Below are positions 46,598 through 57,046 of a stretch of DNA of 64,000 nt, in pieces. A model generated the notes under the pieces. It worked only from the letters and a program-made list of their open reading frames with translations, was not told the DNA's origin and searched no databases. Each line of letters begins with the position of its first letter. The stretch's first letter is position 1. This DNA is from Pinus tabuliformis (taxonomy: Eukaryota > Streptophyta > Pinopsida > Pinales > Pinaceae), in contig CM062820.1 of NCBI GenBank assembly GCA_031772625.1, positions 90,628,988 through 90,692,987 on the forward strand. The letters run 5' to 3'. A program made the translations under genes and the position numbers.

Positions 46598-47372
46598 TTT
46601 GCTATCAGAGATTTGGATTCTAGGGTTTTTCTGCTCCAAACAGGTCATCGTGGAATTTTCGCTATAACTTTTTTTTTTCTGCGACGTTTCAGAATCTAAA
46701 AAAAAACCCATTTGATATGAAATATCATTGAACCTCAGATCCGAATTTCAGATCTTGTTTCGCTATATTTTCGGAGATATGATCTGAGGAAGTTAGGGTT
46801 TTTGAAAGCTCTAGAATTTCATCTAAAACAGGTCATCGTGGAAGTTTCGTTATAACTTGTTTGCTACAAAGTTTTAGAAGCTAAAAAAGAAACCCATTTG
46901 AGAAAAAAGCGGTTTGAACCTTGGTTCCAAATTTCAGATCTTGTCTCGCTATATTTTTGGATATATGATCTGCGGAAGTTATGGTTTTTGTAGACTCCCG
47001 AATTACATCTTAAACAGGTGACCTTGGGAAAATCGTCATAACTTTCTCTCTGAGCATCAGATTGAGATTTCGTTAGAAGTTACATAAAGAGGATGAATTG
47101 TAGATTTTGATGTATATTTTTAAGATCCAAAGGTGAAAATAGTGACACGTGGCACTTCATACAAGTTCGCTCTTCTGAAAAGGTATATAATCAGGTCATC
47201 CTGGGAGATTGTGCATAACTCTTTCTTGGAGAATCCAATTTCAATCAGGATGGTGGCATTGGAAAGAGGACATAGAAGAATACTGTAGGTTGTGATTTCA
47301 CAACTGGAAGATCCGAAATTATAGAGTTACAATCGTTTCAAGATCGAGCTCCTAAAATAAAGAAAAGGAAAT
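46598..47372 (+). repeat. Leader with about 186 bp tandem repeats
   Basis: A degraded primer site (GCTATCAGAGATTTGG, 46600-46616) is followed by four degenerate units. Each begins CAGGT(C/G)A(T/C)C(G/C)TGG near 46641, 46829, 47015 and 47192 and contains CATAACTTTC-like and TTTCAGATCTTGT(T/C)TCGCTATATTTT. No coding sequence was found. Confidence 0.78.
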
Positions 47373-47909
47373 ATGAGGAAGTTTGACGGCAAGGATCTAG
47401 TAAATTGGATACTACAGATGGAGCAATATTTTGATCTACATGAGGTTCAACTATTACAAAAGGTACTTATTGAATCTTTATATTTAGAACCGAATCAATT
47501 TTTATGGTATAATGGGCTTTGTTCTCGTAAACCACTTGTTACGTGGTCAATTTTCATGGAGGAAATGATAACACATTATGAGGATACAAAGAGAAACACC
47601 TTCTTTAGCCAATTGACAAATCTCGAACAAAAGGGTTCAATGGAAGAGCACATTGAGGAATTTCAAAAATTGAATATAAGGGTAAATGATATTCTAGAGA
47701 AGCAAAGGATTGATGTCTTCATAGGGACTTTAAAGGATAACATTCAACATGAGGTTCATCTTTGGGAACCTAATTCATTGGAGAAGGCATTCAAGTTGGC
47801 AAGAAAAATTGAAAGCAAAATTATGGAAACAATGAATCCCACCACTCACGACTATAATTATGGAAGGGTTTTTTCTCCTAGCTTTCCACAACCTATAAGG
47901 TTTACATGA
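47373..47909 (+). CDS. Chromovirus gag
   Basis: 178 codons from ATG 47373. KFDGKDLVNWILQMEQYFDLH is followed by WSIFMEEMITHYEDTKRNTFFSQLTNLEQKGSMEEHIEEFQKL, the central Retrotrans_gag domain. It ends at TGA 47907. The next frame starts seven bases later in the same frame with the zinc knuckle, so one stop separates the matrix/capsid-like part from the knuckle. The protein packages element RNA in virus-like particles. Apart from this stop it is intact. Confidence 0.87.
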   Translation: MRKFDGKDLVNWILQMEQYFDLHEVQLLQKVLIESLYLEPNQFLWYNGLCSRKPLVTWSIFMEEMITHYEDTKRNTFFSQLTNLEQKGSMEEHIEEFQKLNIRVNDILEKQRIDVFIGTLKDNIQHEVHLWEPNSLEKAFKLARKIESKIMETMNPTTHDYNYGRVFSPSFPQPIRFT

Positions 47910-47915
47910 CAACAA

Positions 47916-48785
47916 TTGGAAGAAAAAAGAGAAAAAGGGCTTTGTTACAATTGTGATAGCAAATACACTAGAGATCATAAGTGTGCTGAGAAGAAATTAT
48001 TTTACATAGATTATGAAGAGGAAGAAGAAAAGGATCAAGAAACATCAAAAGAAGAGGATATACACCAGGAACCAACCCCAGAGAAAGAAGAAATTAATTC
48101 GATCATATCTTGTAAAGCATTGGCAAGAGTTACCACTCCTCAAACTCGCAAGGTAGAAGGACATATCAAGAAGAAAAAGGTTCAAGAAGTGAAAGATCAC
48201 ATCGAGAAAGAAGAAATGAATCCAACCATATCTTGTAATGCATTGGCCAGAATTACCAGTCCTCAAACTATCAAGATAGAAGGACATATAAAGAAGAAAA
48301 ATTTTCAAGAAGTGAAAGATCACATCAAGCATCAAGAAATGAATCCAACCATATCTTGTAATGCATTGGAAGAAATTACGACTCCTCAAACTCTCAAGAT
48401 AGAAGGACATATCAAGAAGAAAAAGATTCAAGCAGTGAAAGATCACATCGAGCACCAACAACAAGTTCTCCAACTTTTAAAGGATAATGCCACTTTGGGG
48501 CAGAATCGAATGAAACAACGGGCAGATCAACATCACAGTGAAAGAAGTTTTGATGTATGCAATTGGGTATTTTTATGGCTACATCTCAAGCAAGCTATTT
48601 ATGAGAAGGAAATGTTGGCAATACGACATGCACTTAAGAAACGACGACCTTACCTAATGGGAAGAAACTTCAAGGTAAAAATGGATCATGATAGTCTTAA
48701 ATACTTTTTAGAACAAATACTATCTTTAGAAGAACAGAAAAAATGGGTCACAAATATGTTGGGTTATGACTTTGAAATCATCTAG
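47916..48785 (+). CDS. Mosaic ORF: zinc knuckle, triplicated pre-protease segment, integrase C-end, RNase H
   Basis: 289 codons in one frame. CYNCDSKYTRDHKC (residues 10-23) is the chromovirus-type knuckle, followed by an acidic linker. Then ISCKALARVTTPQT-type sequence, the strand just before the protease active site, appears three times in tandem (48093-48461) and never reaches the catalytic Asp. From 48465, VLQLLKDNATLGQNRMKQRAD and SFDVCNWVFLWL are the integrase GPY-side C-terminus. At about 48590 the frame passes into QAIYEKEMLAIRHALKKRRPYL and FKVKMDHDSLKYFLEQ, the RNase H. RT is absent and the order is reversed against a normal element (RNase H should precede integrase). A stop follows at 48783, and RNase H-end sequence continues to 49040. 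Confidence 0.85.
   Translation: MEEKREKGLCYNCDSKYTRDHKCAEKKLFYIDYEEEEEKDQETSKEEDIHQEPTPEKEEINSIISCKALARVTTPQTRKVEGHIKKKKVQEVKDHIEKEEMNPTISCNALARITSPQTIKIEGHIKKKNFQEVKDHIKHQEMNPTISCNALEEITTPQTLKIEGHIKKKKIQAVKDHIEHQQQVLQLLKDNATLGQNRMKQRADQHHSERSFDVCNWVFLWLHLKQAIYEKEMLAIRHALKKRRPYLMGRNFKVKMDHDSLKYFLEQILSLEEQKKWVTNMLGYDFEII
48093..48461 (+). repeat. In-frame 123 bp triplication
   Basis: Units start at 48093, 48216 and 48339, each 41 codons long, with the phrase NPTISCNALARIT(S/T)PQT.KIEGHIKKK. The spacing is exact, so the frame is kept. Confidence 0.92.
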
Positions 48786-49188
48786 GAAAAAGGGAAGCAA
48801 AATGTTGTTGCATATGCACTCTCAAGAAAGGATGAGGATGTGGAAGCATTGTTTTGTGCTATTTCTATTATCCAACTAGATTGGATAAATGAAGCAAGGG
48901 ACGAATGGAAGAAGGACGAAGAAGTGTGGCCACTCATTCAAAGGTTGCAGAAGATCCCAGTTCAAACAATATTTCCAGAACTTGACGAGGAAGGAAAAAT
49001 CATATTGGAGCCTAGAGAAGTCACAGAAACAAGAACCTGACAGCTATGAAATCAATCAATTTTAGAGTATCTCATCAAGTGGAAGAATTCACCCGCTGAA
49101 TATTCCACATGGGAGGACAAGAATTTTATACAGAAGCATCAAGAACTACTCAAGCCTTGAGGACAACACTTTTTGAAGGAGAGGGGCA
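48786..49188 (+). pseudogene. RNase H end, chromodomain remnant and polypurine tract
   Basis: After the stop, EKGKQNVVAYALSRKDEDVEALFCAI is the end of RNase H, where ADALSRK is usual and the Asp is changed to Tyr (AYALSRK). Then DEWKKDEEVWPLIQRLQK is followed by ILEYLIKWKNSPAEYSTWED (49062-49120), a chromodomain core. TGA 49038 and other stops interrupt. GAAGGAGAGGGGCA precedes the LTR. The link from RNase H linker straight to chromodomain confirms that integrase and RT were deleted. Confidence 0.82.
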
Positions 49189-49488
49189 TGTTAGGTCCCT
49201 ATACTACTAGTGTAACCCCTTATTGTTATTATTACAACCCCCTTATTATATTGTTCTGCACATGTAGTCCCCATATTGTTATTATTGTGCCCTTACATTA
49301 TTATTGGTATGTCGGCTTTGATTATATTATGACCCCTTAGATTCCTATATATAGAAATAAGGTCTCTTCATTTGTATCATCCAAGCATTGTGCATTTATG
49401 TAATGTAATGGAGGTTTCCCCTCAAAGAGACTCATTTCTAAGGCGTTTATCTATATTTTCTATCTTTTTGTGAGCCAGTTTCATAACA
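49189..49488 (+). repeat. 3' LTR of chromovirus derivative
   Basis: 300 bp, shorter than the 5' copy by one ATTGTTATTATTGTGCCC-type block. It ends TTTCATAACA. TATATATA is at 49345-49352. Confidence 0.9.
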
Positions 49489-49740
49489 AAAAGAGCTTTT
49501 TCCCCTCAAAGGAAACATCATTAATGGTCCAATAACACCAGGAGAGCAAGTATCAGTCTAAGAAAATGGATGAGAAAAAGATTTGGTAAGAACAATTCGT
49601 TTTTCACTTTTCTAAATCACATTGAATGCTACAATTGTAAGAATTATGGGCACAAATAAGTTGCATGTGAACTTGGAAAGAATTCACCTCCTTTCCAGAA
49701 CAAGTCAAACAGAGGCAAGAATCATGTGAAGAGTTAACAA
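49489..49740 (+). pseudogene. Copia gag, second zinc knuckle
   Basis: After the insert the sequence reads FLNHIECYNCKNYGHK-stop-VACELGKN. The second CCHC knuckle has exact C-x2-C-x4-H-x4-C spacing (49627-49668), with a TAA in place of one residue. The gag ends near 49740 and no protease or integrase follows. Confidence 0.75.
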
Positions 49741-51745
49741 AGAATAATGCGCATGATTTTTTTCAACGCTCATAAGAGAGGCACAATGAATGGTGTATGT
49801 AAGTAATAGAGAATGGTGTTTGGCTTTGAAGATGTTCAAAATAATATTAGCATAACAAAGCCTAAAATTATTGTGGTTGATCTCTCTTATATAAACTACT
49901 ATAGATAGAGACTCCAAGCAGACAAAAGTAGAAACAACTCTGCTAGTTCTTCATTACAGAAGGCATACATAGAAAATGAGAGAGAAGAGAAAGAGGTAAT
50001 TTCAATTATATTTAATTGGTGCTACTAAGAGAAACAATCATTCTTTTGGCAAGAAGTCACTCATTTAGGAAAGAATACTAGACCAGTGCAGGCAATCAGC
50101 TCATGGCATTGGCCAAACTCGGCATACCCAGGTCTAGAAGAAAAAGGGAGATAATCTAGTCAAGGGGAGTATATCCCTTGTTCCTCTTCATTGAAAATAA
50201 GAGGTTGGCTTCAAGAGAATCCATAGAGGTTAGATGAAATGAGAAGAAAGGAACATGCCTAATATTGCATCTGAAGGATAAGGGAAGTATGCCATTTTTG
50301 TTGTTTTCCTGAGTTTATAAAATTGTTGAAGAAGACTGGTGTTGTTGAGTATTGTGTTCTTGTGGTTGATTTAATGTTGTTGTCAAATTAGATTGATAGT
50401 CTGAGTATGTATATATGGTGATGACATAATAGAGATGTGTTTACTTTCAAATGTTCCCTATATTGTGTAAGTATTTTATAGATTTTGAATGCCAAGAGTG
50501 AGCATAAACACAGGGGGGCATACTCAAGTTGAGAATCAAGTATCAGTTCATTCCATTAACATTTGGTATCAGTTGTTTTCTTCTTAAGGAAAAACATGTC
50601 ATATAGAGGCTAATGGTGTTTGTTGCATATTAATGTTTCCTGAATGATCGTAGTTTTTGAGTTACAGATATATGGTTTAACTGTTGATCCTTTCAAATTG
50701 TTCCAATTAGTAATTGGTATCAGAAATCATATTTTTACAGAGAACACATATTGTTGAAAAGAGCATGATCATAGGAGGAGAACAACCTGTTTTCAAGTGC
50801 TCAACAATTGGTATCAGTGGCATCAATTTAACACTTGGTATCAAAGGTATTATCAATTGGTATTAACTGTCATTAGATTATTGTCAAAATGTGGTGTTCA
50901 TGTTGTCAGTATGAGATTTTAAGTCCAAGTGTTGGTGAAAGAATCCTTATTTGAATGTTGTTAATGTTCATGTTGAGTAAAACTTATATGGTGAGTCTGC
51001 TTCCATTAGAATTTTGTCAAGTAAGAGTCTATGTTGGCCTATTGGACTAAGCATACATTAATGAGAGTCCCTCTATGTTTGTAAAATAAGCACTTCTAAT
51101 TGTTGCATTTTTTATTTATAAATTGAAAAGTTGATGGGCATGCATAGGATAGGGTTCTATTTTTAATAGAGGCCAGGTGTATGTTTCTAGGAGGAGGAAT
51201 TGTTATGAATGTAATCCTAGCTGAAACTTATACCAACATGTATTATTTTTCTCATGGCTCAGTTGTAAAAGCATATGTTGTTTTAGAAAGAGATCCCTCT
51301 TGACTACTTGAGGCGGAGATTGGGACTAAGTAATCCTCTCCTCTCAACTCAATCTTCTGTAAAGGACAAAAAGGAATTTGCTTGTATCATATAAGAGATA
51401 CCTAAAGTTTTTAGCATAAGAAGCAATTGATAGGTCCACAGGATCAAAAAGACATAGGGAGATTGTTGATAGGGAGAGCATGTTAGTATCTTTTCCATTG
51501 ATTTCAAAAGGGGAGAGGTATTTCTAATTGAACAAAAGATGGAGAAGAACTTCATACTAAGAACAAGAAGTATTGGTGATAAATTCAAAGGAGAATTCCA
51601 CTAAAAAAATTATATCAAAGCAACAATACACAAAGGAGTAGCATCCAAAGGAAGAGAAGACAAAGAATACACTTATATTTGCTTGTTTCTTTATGATGTT
51701 GTTTTGTTTGATCATAGTGTTGCCATCAATGCCAAAGGATGATAT
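49741..51745 (+). other. Non-coding 3' internal region of copia-type element
   Basis: No pol domain was found in any frame. At 50562-50870 there are five TTGGTAT(C/T)A(G/A) motifs resembling the primer binding site. The bases before the 3' LTR (CCAAAGGATGATAT) are the weak candidate for a polypurine tract. Confidence 0.6.
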
Positions 51746-54426
51746 TGTTGGAAATATGTTGTCATTGATGGAAAAGGGAAAACATTAATGATGTTATCAT
51801 TGATGGCAAAGGAAAAGAATTGATGATGTTGTAATTGATGGAAATGGAAATGAAGATGAGCACAAGGATTTTCAATGGCAGCGTATCTAGATCAAAAGTA
51901 ATGAAATAGAAAGTAGAGAAGATTGAAAAAAGAAGGAATATCGACACATATATGGCCAAGGTGTTGTAAAGCTCGGATATTTACAAGAAGAGTGTTGAAC
52001 AATAGTAGTGGAGCTCAATTGTTAAGGTGCAGATACTTTGGATCCATTTCTTGCACAACATATCATCTCAGATGTATTTGAGACCCACTCAGATGGAAAG
52101 AACTCTAAAAGATAATTCCAGTAGTATGTGGAAGATAAAAAATGACCTCCTAGATCACAAGTTAGAGCCAGTCAAAGAAGGAACCCCCAAAATCAAAGAT
52201 TGGAGAGCTAAAGTGTTGGAGGACCCATTGAAGAAAGATATGAATGGTGGCATTGAGAAATATCACAGAACTAGTCGGCAAAGCAGTTATCCAAATGACT
52301 AGGATAAAGTGGCATGATAGCAAAGAAACGAGGAGTATTTTAATTGGTCATCGATAGAGTCATTAACATATGACCCCGGCAGAAACTTCCTTGGAAGAAA
52401 CAATGATGCGTGCAATTAAGAATGGTCCAGGAAAATAAGAGTCGAGAAAATGGGAGCCGGAAACTAGAAGAAATAAAGGTCTACGTGGCTGATAAAGTTG
52501 GGAAGTCGAGACTCGGGGAGCATGGGAGATGGGATGTCGGGAAGTTGTAGACCAGAAAAAACTTCCCTGGAAGAAAAGTGTGCAGCGTAGAGCTGGGGAG
52601 CTGAGAAGTCAAGAATCTAGGAAGTCGGGGCAGTCTTAGATGTTTAAGCTAGATATGAACACTTACCTAGAAGAAAAAATCCTAGGTGACCAGGAAGAAA
52701 TAACCCAAAACTAAATAATGGAAGGATTCTAGAAGGAAATCCTAGAAGGCACTTTCCCATAAGAACAAAACATAGAAGAAACAAATCCAAGAAAGCTCTA
52801 ATTTGGAGGGGAGAAAAGGTGTACAAAAATAAATTATTAAGAAGACAGGACTGGGAAACAAAATCTGACAAGTAACAGAGAGCGCACCAAGTCACGGCTT
52901 TTGTTGTGATTCTATATGATTGAGGCTATTTAGGTTATAATCAATACAAGGGCCACGTGAACAAATAAAAAGCATGAACAAGCCAACAATTGTTAAAGGA
53001 CCAAGGGCATGGAGATATAAAACTTTAAATATAGTGAATAGGCCATGATTAAAGGCCTTGGATGAATGAGTCGACAACTTTTTAATTTGGTGTATATGCC
53101 AAATAAAATAAAGCACTAAAGCAAGAATGAACGAAGCTAGTGGAATAATTTAGTGGAACGTATAATGGTGTATTTGGCAGTTAAGTCAAACTTGGAGATT
53201 CACCAGAAATAAAAGAGATCAACTAAAACTTGTAACTTAGTAGAGTTGAGGAAAAACAATAGATTAACTCAGTTTTTCTTAGATAGACAATATAGTAGAG
53301 TTAGAAGACTTGGAGAGCAGATTTAGAAGACTCGGTAGAAGCAAGAGAAAGGAAAAATTAAAGGATTCATGCAAGCAGTCAAAAGCAAGATAACTAAAGT
53401 TCCAAATCCAAAAATATCAATCCAAAATTCTTTATAAGCAGAATTTGAGTAGCCAAGGTGTAGGTGAGTGGAAGGTTGATGGTGCAACAAGATGCATAGT
53501 GTGGGTATGCATTAGAGGTGAATCAAAGACCAATCATGGTGTCTCAAAGGTGTTTGAGAAGGCATAGAATGAATTGGTGATTGGTGTTTTGGTCAAAAGT
53601 GATTTTATGGATTGATGTTGTTGGTATGTATGGCTGGTGATATGATCAATGATTAATGATTGCTGGTATAGTTGGTGTTTTATCAGTAATAAAGTATTGT
53701 TGAAGGTGTTTAATGGTGGTTTTTGTGAGAAATTGAGGTAATAAAGTTTATTTTTTATGAAAGAAGTGGTATATTGGTTCTAGTTTGAAAATGGATGAAA
53801 GATGGATCAATAGGGCCAACAAGTGGTAGCTTGCATTCCAAGGGAAAGAGTCTCTTTTAGCAGAGGTTGATAAATGAGTAGGGGCAAGAGTCCCTTTCAT
53901 ACGACACTAATAAATGGGCAAGGGCAAGAGTCCTTTCAGTAAATGTTGATAAATGAGTAGGGGCAACAATTCTTTTTAGTAGAGGTTGATAAATGAGCAG
54001 GGGCAAGAGTCCCTTTCAGCAGAGGTTGATAAATGAGTAGGGGTAGGAGTCCCTTTAAGTGAAAAATGATGAATGAGTAGGGGTAGGAGTCCTTTTCAGT
54101 GAAAAATGATAAACGAGCAGAGATAAAATTTCCTTTCAGTAGCAATTGATAAACCTACAAGTAGTAGCTTGTGGGGAAATGATGTAATTAAGTTGTAGCT
54201 TGTATTTTCCAAAGAAATAAAATGAAGATTGATGTCTTATGTATATGTTTCCCATGTGCTTAATGGTGATAATGATGTTATGTTTTATATGATTGATTTA
54301 TGGTGTTGATCAATGAGTGATTGCTAAAGTAATCGAAAAGTATAAATTGTCAAGAGTTGTATAATTTGGTCTCAATATTAATTCACCCCCCGCCAAGTAG
54401 TGCCCTAGTTTGCATTGTTTCTAACA
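51746..54426 (+). repeat. 3' LTR of copia-type element
   Basis: TGTTGGAAATATG...TTTCTAACA, 2,681 bp, followed by the CACAT duplication at 54427-54431. It matches the 5' LTR with many differences, so the insertion is not recent. The minisatellite lies at 53848-54155. Confidence 0.92.
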
Positions 54427-54431
54427 CACAT

Positions 54432-54695
54432 ATCACCTTCATTGGGAAATGTGAGAATCATTACTGGGAGTTAATTGATGAAGGCACACCCTTTATGGAA
54501 AGATGAAGGATTTTATTGACATAATGTCATATTGCCACCTTTTACCTTGAAGATCAAGATTTCTTAAATTCACCTTGAATTCCTCTCAAAGAAGCAGAAG
54601 GGGTACTTTTGTAAATTTCACTAAGTATCGCTTATAAAGGAAGAAACCAGTTTTTTATAGAAATAAGAAATAATATTGTTAGGTTTTGTTGTTGG
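54432..54695. other. Short unassigned spacer
   Basis: No gene or repeat was recognised between the copia-type element and the next LTR. It is the right flank of the CACAT target. Confidence 0.5.
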
Positions 54696-57011
54696 TGCTA
54701 CAACACCCTCCAAAATTTTGGCCTACGCTCAATTTTGGAGCCTTCCTTGGTCTTGTACATTGTCATCGCAAACATTGAAACTCATTCCATGTGTTTTATT
54801 GAGGAGTTTTTGTGCCTTTGCAAGAGATGCAAAATGTCGTATTTTCACATGTTAGTTGTTGCATCATGTATATAAGACTATTATGGTTGTTTCAAGAGGT
54901 CACATTTGTGTAAACAAGTTGTTCTAACCTTGTAAACATTCATCGCACTCATTTCCAAAGTTTTAAGCATTGTCGCACAAGTTTCGTGACGGTCATTTGC
55001 TAAGTGTATCTCAAGTGTCGCACTTGTCATAAGTTGTCATAAAGTTGTCGCATGGAGGGAAATGTATTTTCATGTGTCTTGGATGTTCTATTTTGTTGTG
55101 TCATTAAGTATTCTAAGTGGGTGATCATAGTCGAAGTCTTATCATTGTTCACATTAGTCTCACCGATCCCACTCTTAGTCATTTTCTAAAAAGCTTCTTG
55201 ACCAAGCAACCTAGCATCACCCAACCTCCCTAAACTATGCACTATGCAATCTTAGATCTCTATCCATGGCCTTGCCTCTTGGCTCTACGTAATGCGTAGT
55301 TCTCGCCTCCCAAGACTACTTCACTGTGCAATTTCAATGCTCAAACCCTTACCTTGACTCCAAAAATTGCGCAATTCCTTCTCTGAGCCTAGCCCTAACT
55401 ATGCATTGCACAGTCTCTAGCCTCAAGATCATCCTTGAGCTCCTAAATTGTGTAACTACGCAATGGACCAACCTCCCTTGTCTCCTGAAACTGCACAATG
55501 TGCTCTCCCAATGCTCATCCCCTCATCATGTCAGACTGGTCTCCAGAATTGTGCAGTTTTCTCTCTCAGCCCAACCTGAACTGCACACTTCATAGTCTCA
55601 AGGCTCAAGGCTACCCTTGAATGCCTAAAATTTTTAGTTGTAGAGTCACTGAGCCCCTTTCCCAACTTTCCATCTAGTTCTAACTCAGTCAATGGATCAA
55701 TATGCATAATCTTAGACTAGGGGGTTTTGGACTGATGTCGTCTCGTCATGAGTGAATTGCAGAAATAGGTACCTTATCATGCCATGGCGAGATGATGAAG
55801 AAGGAGATGAAGGAGTGCAACATCATGAAAAAGATTCTTTTAATTGAGTATGCAAGTTGATCAATTAAGAGAGAGCAAAGGGACACTAGTTTGTGATGAC
55901 CACTGAAGACTTGAGATCATTGAAGATCTATTATCACCAAGCCATGTGAAGGTGAAAAGAAAAGTATTCTCAAGTAGACCTACAGCACACAGTAGTAGCA
56001 GTGGCTTGGAATTGCCACATCATCAAGTAGTCTATGTCAGTAGTGGCATGTCATGTCATGTCATGAGTTGTCACATGCCACACCATTGTGGTCAATGATG
56101 TAGACTATGTTTCGAAAATGTATTGTAAAGTGGAAGTCTAAAGGACATTTATGGAATATGAATATTCATGTAAATTTGAAAAGTCATAGGAAGTCAAACA
56201 GTCATGAGGGTAGATGAAGATTCATAAGGAAGGTGAAGCATCACTTCCTCATTGTTATATATACACCCTCATTATAAGAGCAAAGGATTTTTCACCTTCG
56301 CTCCTCCCGCAACGTATTATAGAGACAAACTAGTTCTTTTAAGGAGAGAGGAGCGGCCCCTGTGCTCCACTATTGGAGCTAGTGATGTTCATTGTATACA
56401 TGTGTCTTGGGACTTTTACTTAATAACAGAAGCCTTCATGGACAACATGTTTTTCATTCATGGATTATGAATATTTGTAAGACTATTCTGCAGATGTTTG
56501 TTTTTCGTGTTTTCTTTCATTTGTGATAAAGTTGTTGAACTATTTCGGTTATTTTAGTACTTATCTTATTGAGAATGTGTTGTAATGGTTTCTCTTGTGG
56601 TCCCATCCTTCTGTACTATTATGCATGATGATAAATAGATCTTTCTCATTGATTGGTTATAATGACTGTCCCATATTTTGTGGACTATTTTGCTGGATGT
56701 CAGACGGATCCCCCTTGTTTGCATGTGTCTCTTCTTACGTGTTACTATTACCTCTCTCTTAGAGGCTCACTTTACTCTTTCCCTCCACAGTAGAAGAACT
56801 TTGACACACCTACAACTAAACACTCACCAGACACACCTTCTTTCTTTTTGAAGGCACCACGTGTTCCTCTCTTACTAATAGTTAGAGCCAAGGAAAATCT
56901 ATAAGAATACATGGCATATTCTAGATGGGGCTCCTACTCTAAATGGTGTGAGGTCTAATTGGGACTGCACATCGAGGAGACCCCTTGGTTGATGGATTTC
57001 CAGCACCGTCA
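54696..57011 (+). repeat. 5' LTR of gag-only element
   Basis: Starts TGCTACAACACCC and ends near CACCGTCA. It matches 61809-64000 over the whole available length. A TATATATA promoter motif at 56256-56263 is conserved in the other copy (63367-63374). The part at 55300-55640 holds degenerate repeats around (A/T)TGTGCA(A/G) and TCTCCAGAATT. The right end is fixed only by the primer site, so it is uncertain by a few bases. Confidence 0.87.
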
Positions 57012-57015
57012 CTAA

Positions 57016-57032
57016 TGGCGCTAGAAGGAGGG
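57016..57032 (+). promoter_or_regulatory. Primer binding site (TGGCGCTAG type)
   Basis: TGGCGCTAGAAGGAGGG, beginning with TGG as the complement of a tRNA CCA end, four bases after the LTR. It is a different tRNA class from the TGGTATCAGAGC sites elsewhere in the window. I cannot name the tRNA with certainty. Confidence 0.75.
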
Positions 57033-57046
57033 CTAGATGACAAGTT

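Larger units (their letters stand above)
46265..49488 (+). mobile_element. Internally rearranged chromovirus deletion derivative
   Basis: 3,224 bp with short LTRs (333 and 300 bp), TGTTAGGTCCC...TTTCATAAC(A/T), inserted in the copia gag. It has a tRNA-Met-like primer site, a leader with repeats, gag, and a mosaic ORF in which protease start, integrase C-terminus, RNase H and chromodomain follow each other. RT is missing. A purine tract GGAGAGGGGCA precedes the 3' LTR. The five bases before (CAAAT) and after (AAAAG) do not match, so the target duplication is not confirmed. Confidence 0.88.
42224..54426 (+). mobile_element. Complete copia-type LTR element, gag remnants only
   Basis: 12,203 bp bounded by CACAT duplications. 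LTRs begin TGTTGGAAATATG and end TTTCTAACA (2,764 and 2,681 bp). A primer site TTGGTATCAGAGC follows the 5' LTR. The internal region holds a decayed copia gag with two zinc knuckles, interrupted by a 3.2 kb chromovirus derivative, then 2.3 kb with no recognisable integrase, RT or RNase H. The native internal length is only about 3.5 kb, so pol was probably absent before insertion. Confidence 0.92.

Noticed and set aside
48045..48473. 142-codon minus-strand frame with repeated LDMSFYL segments
   Set aside because: Antisense of the 123 bp triplication in the chromovirus ORF.
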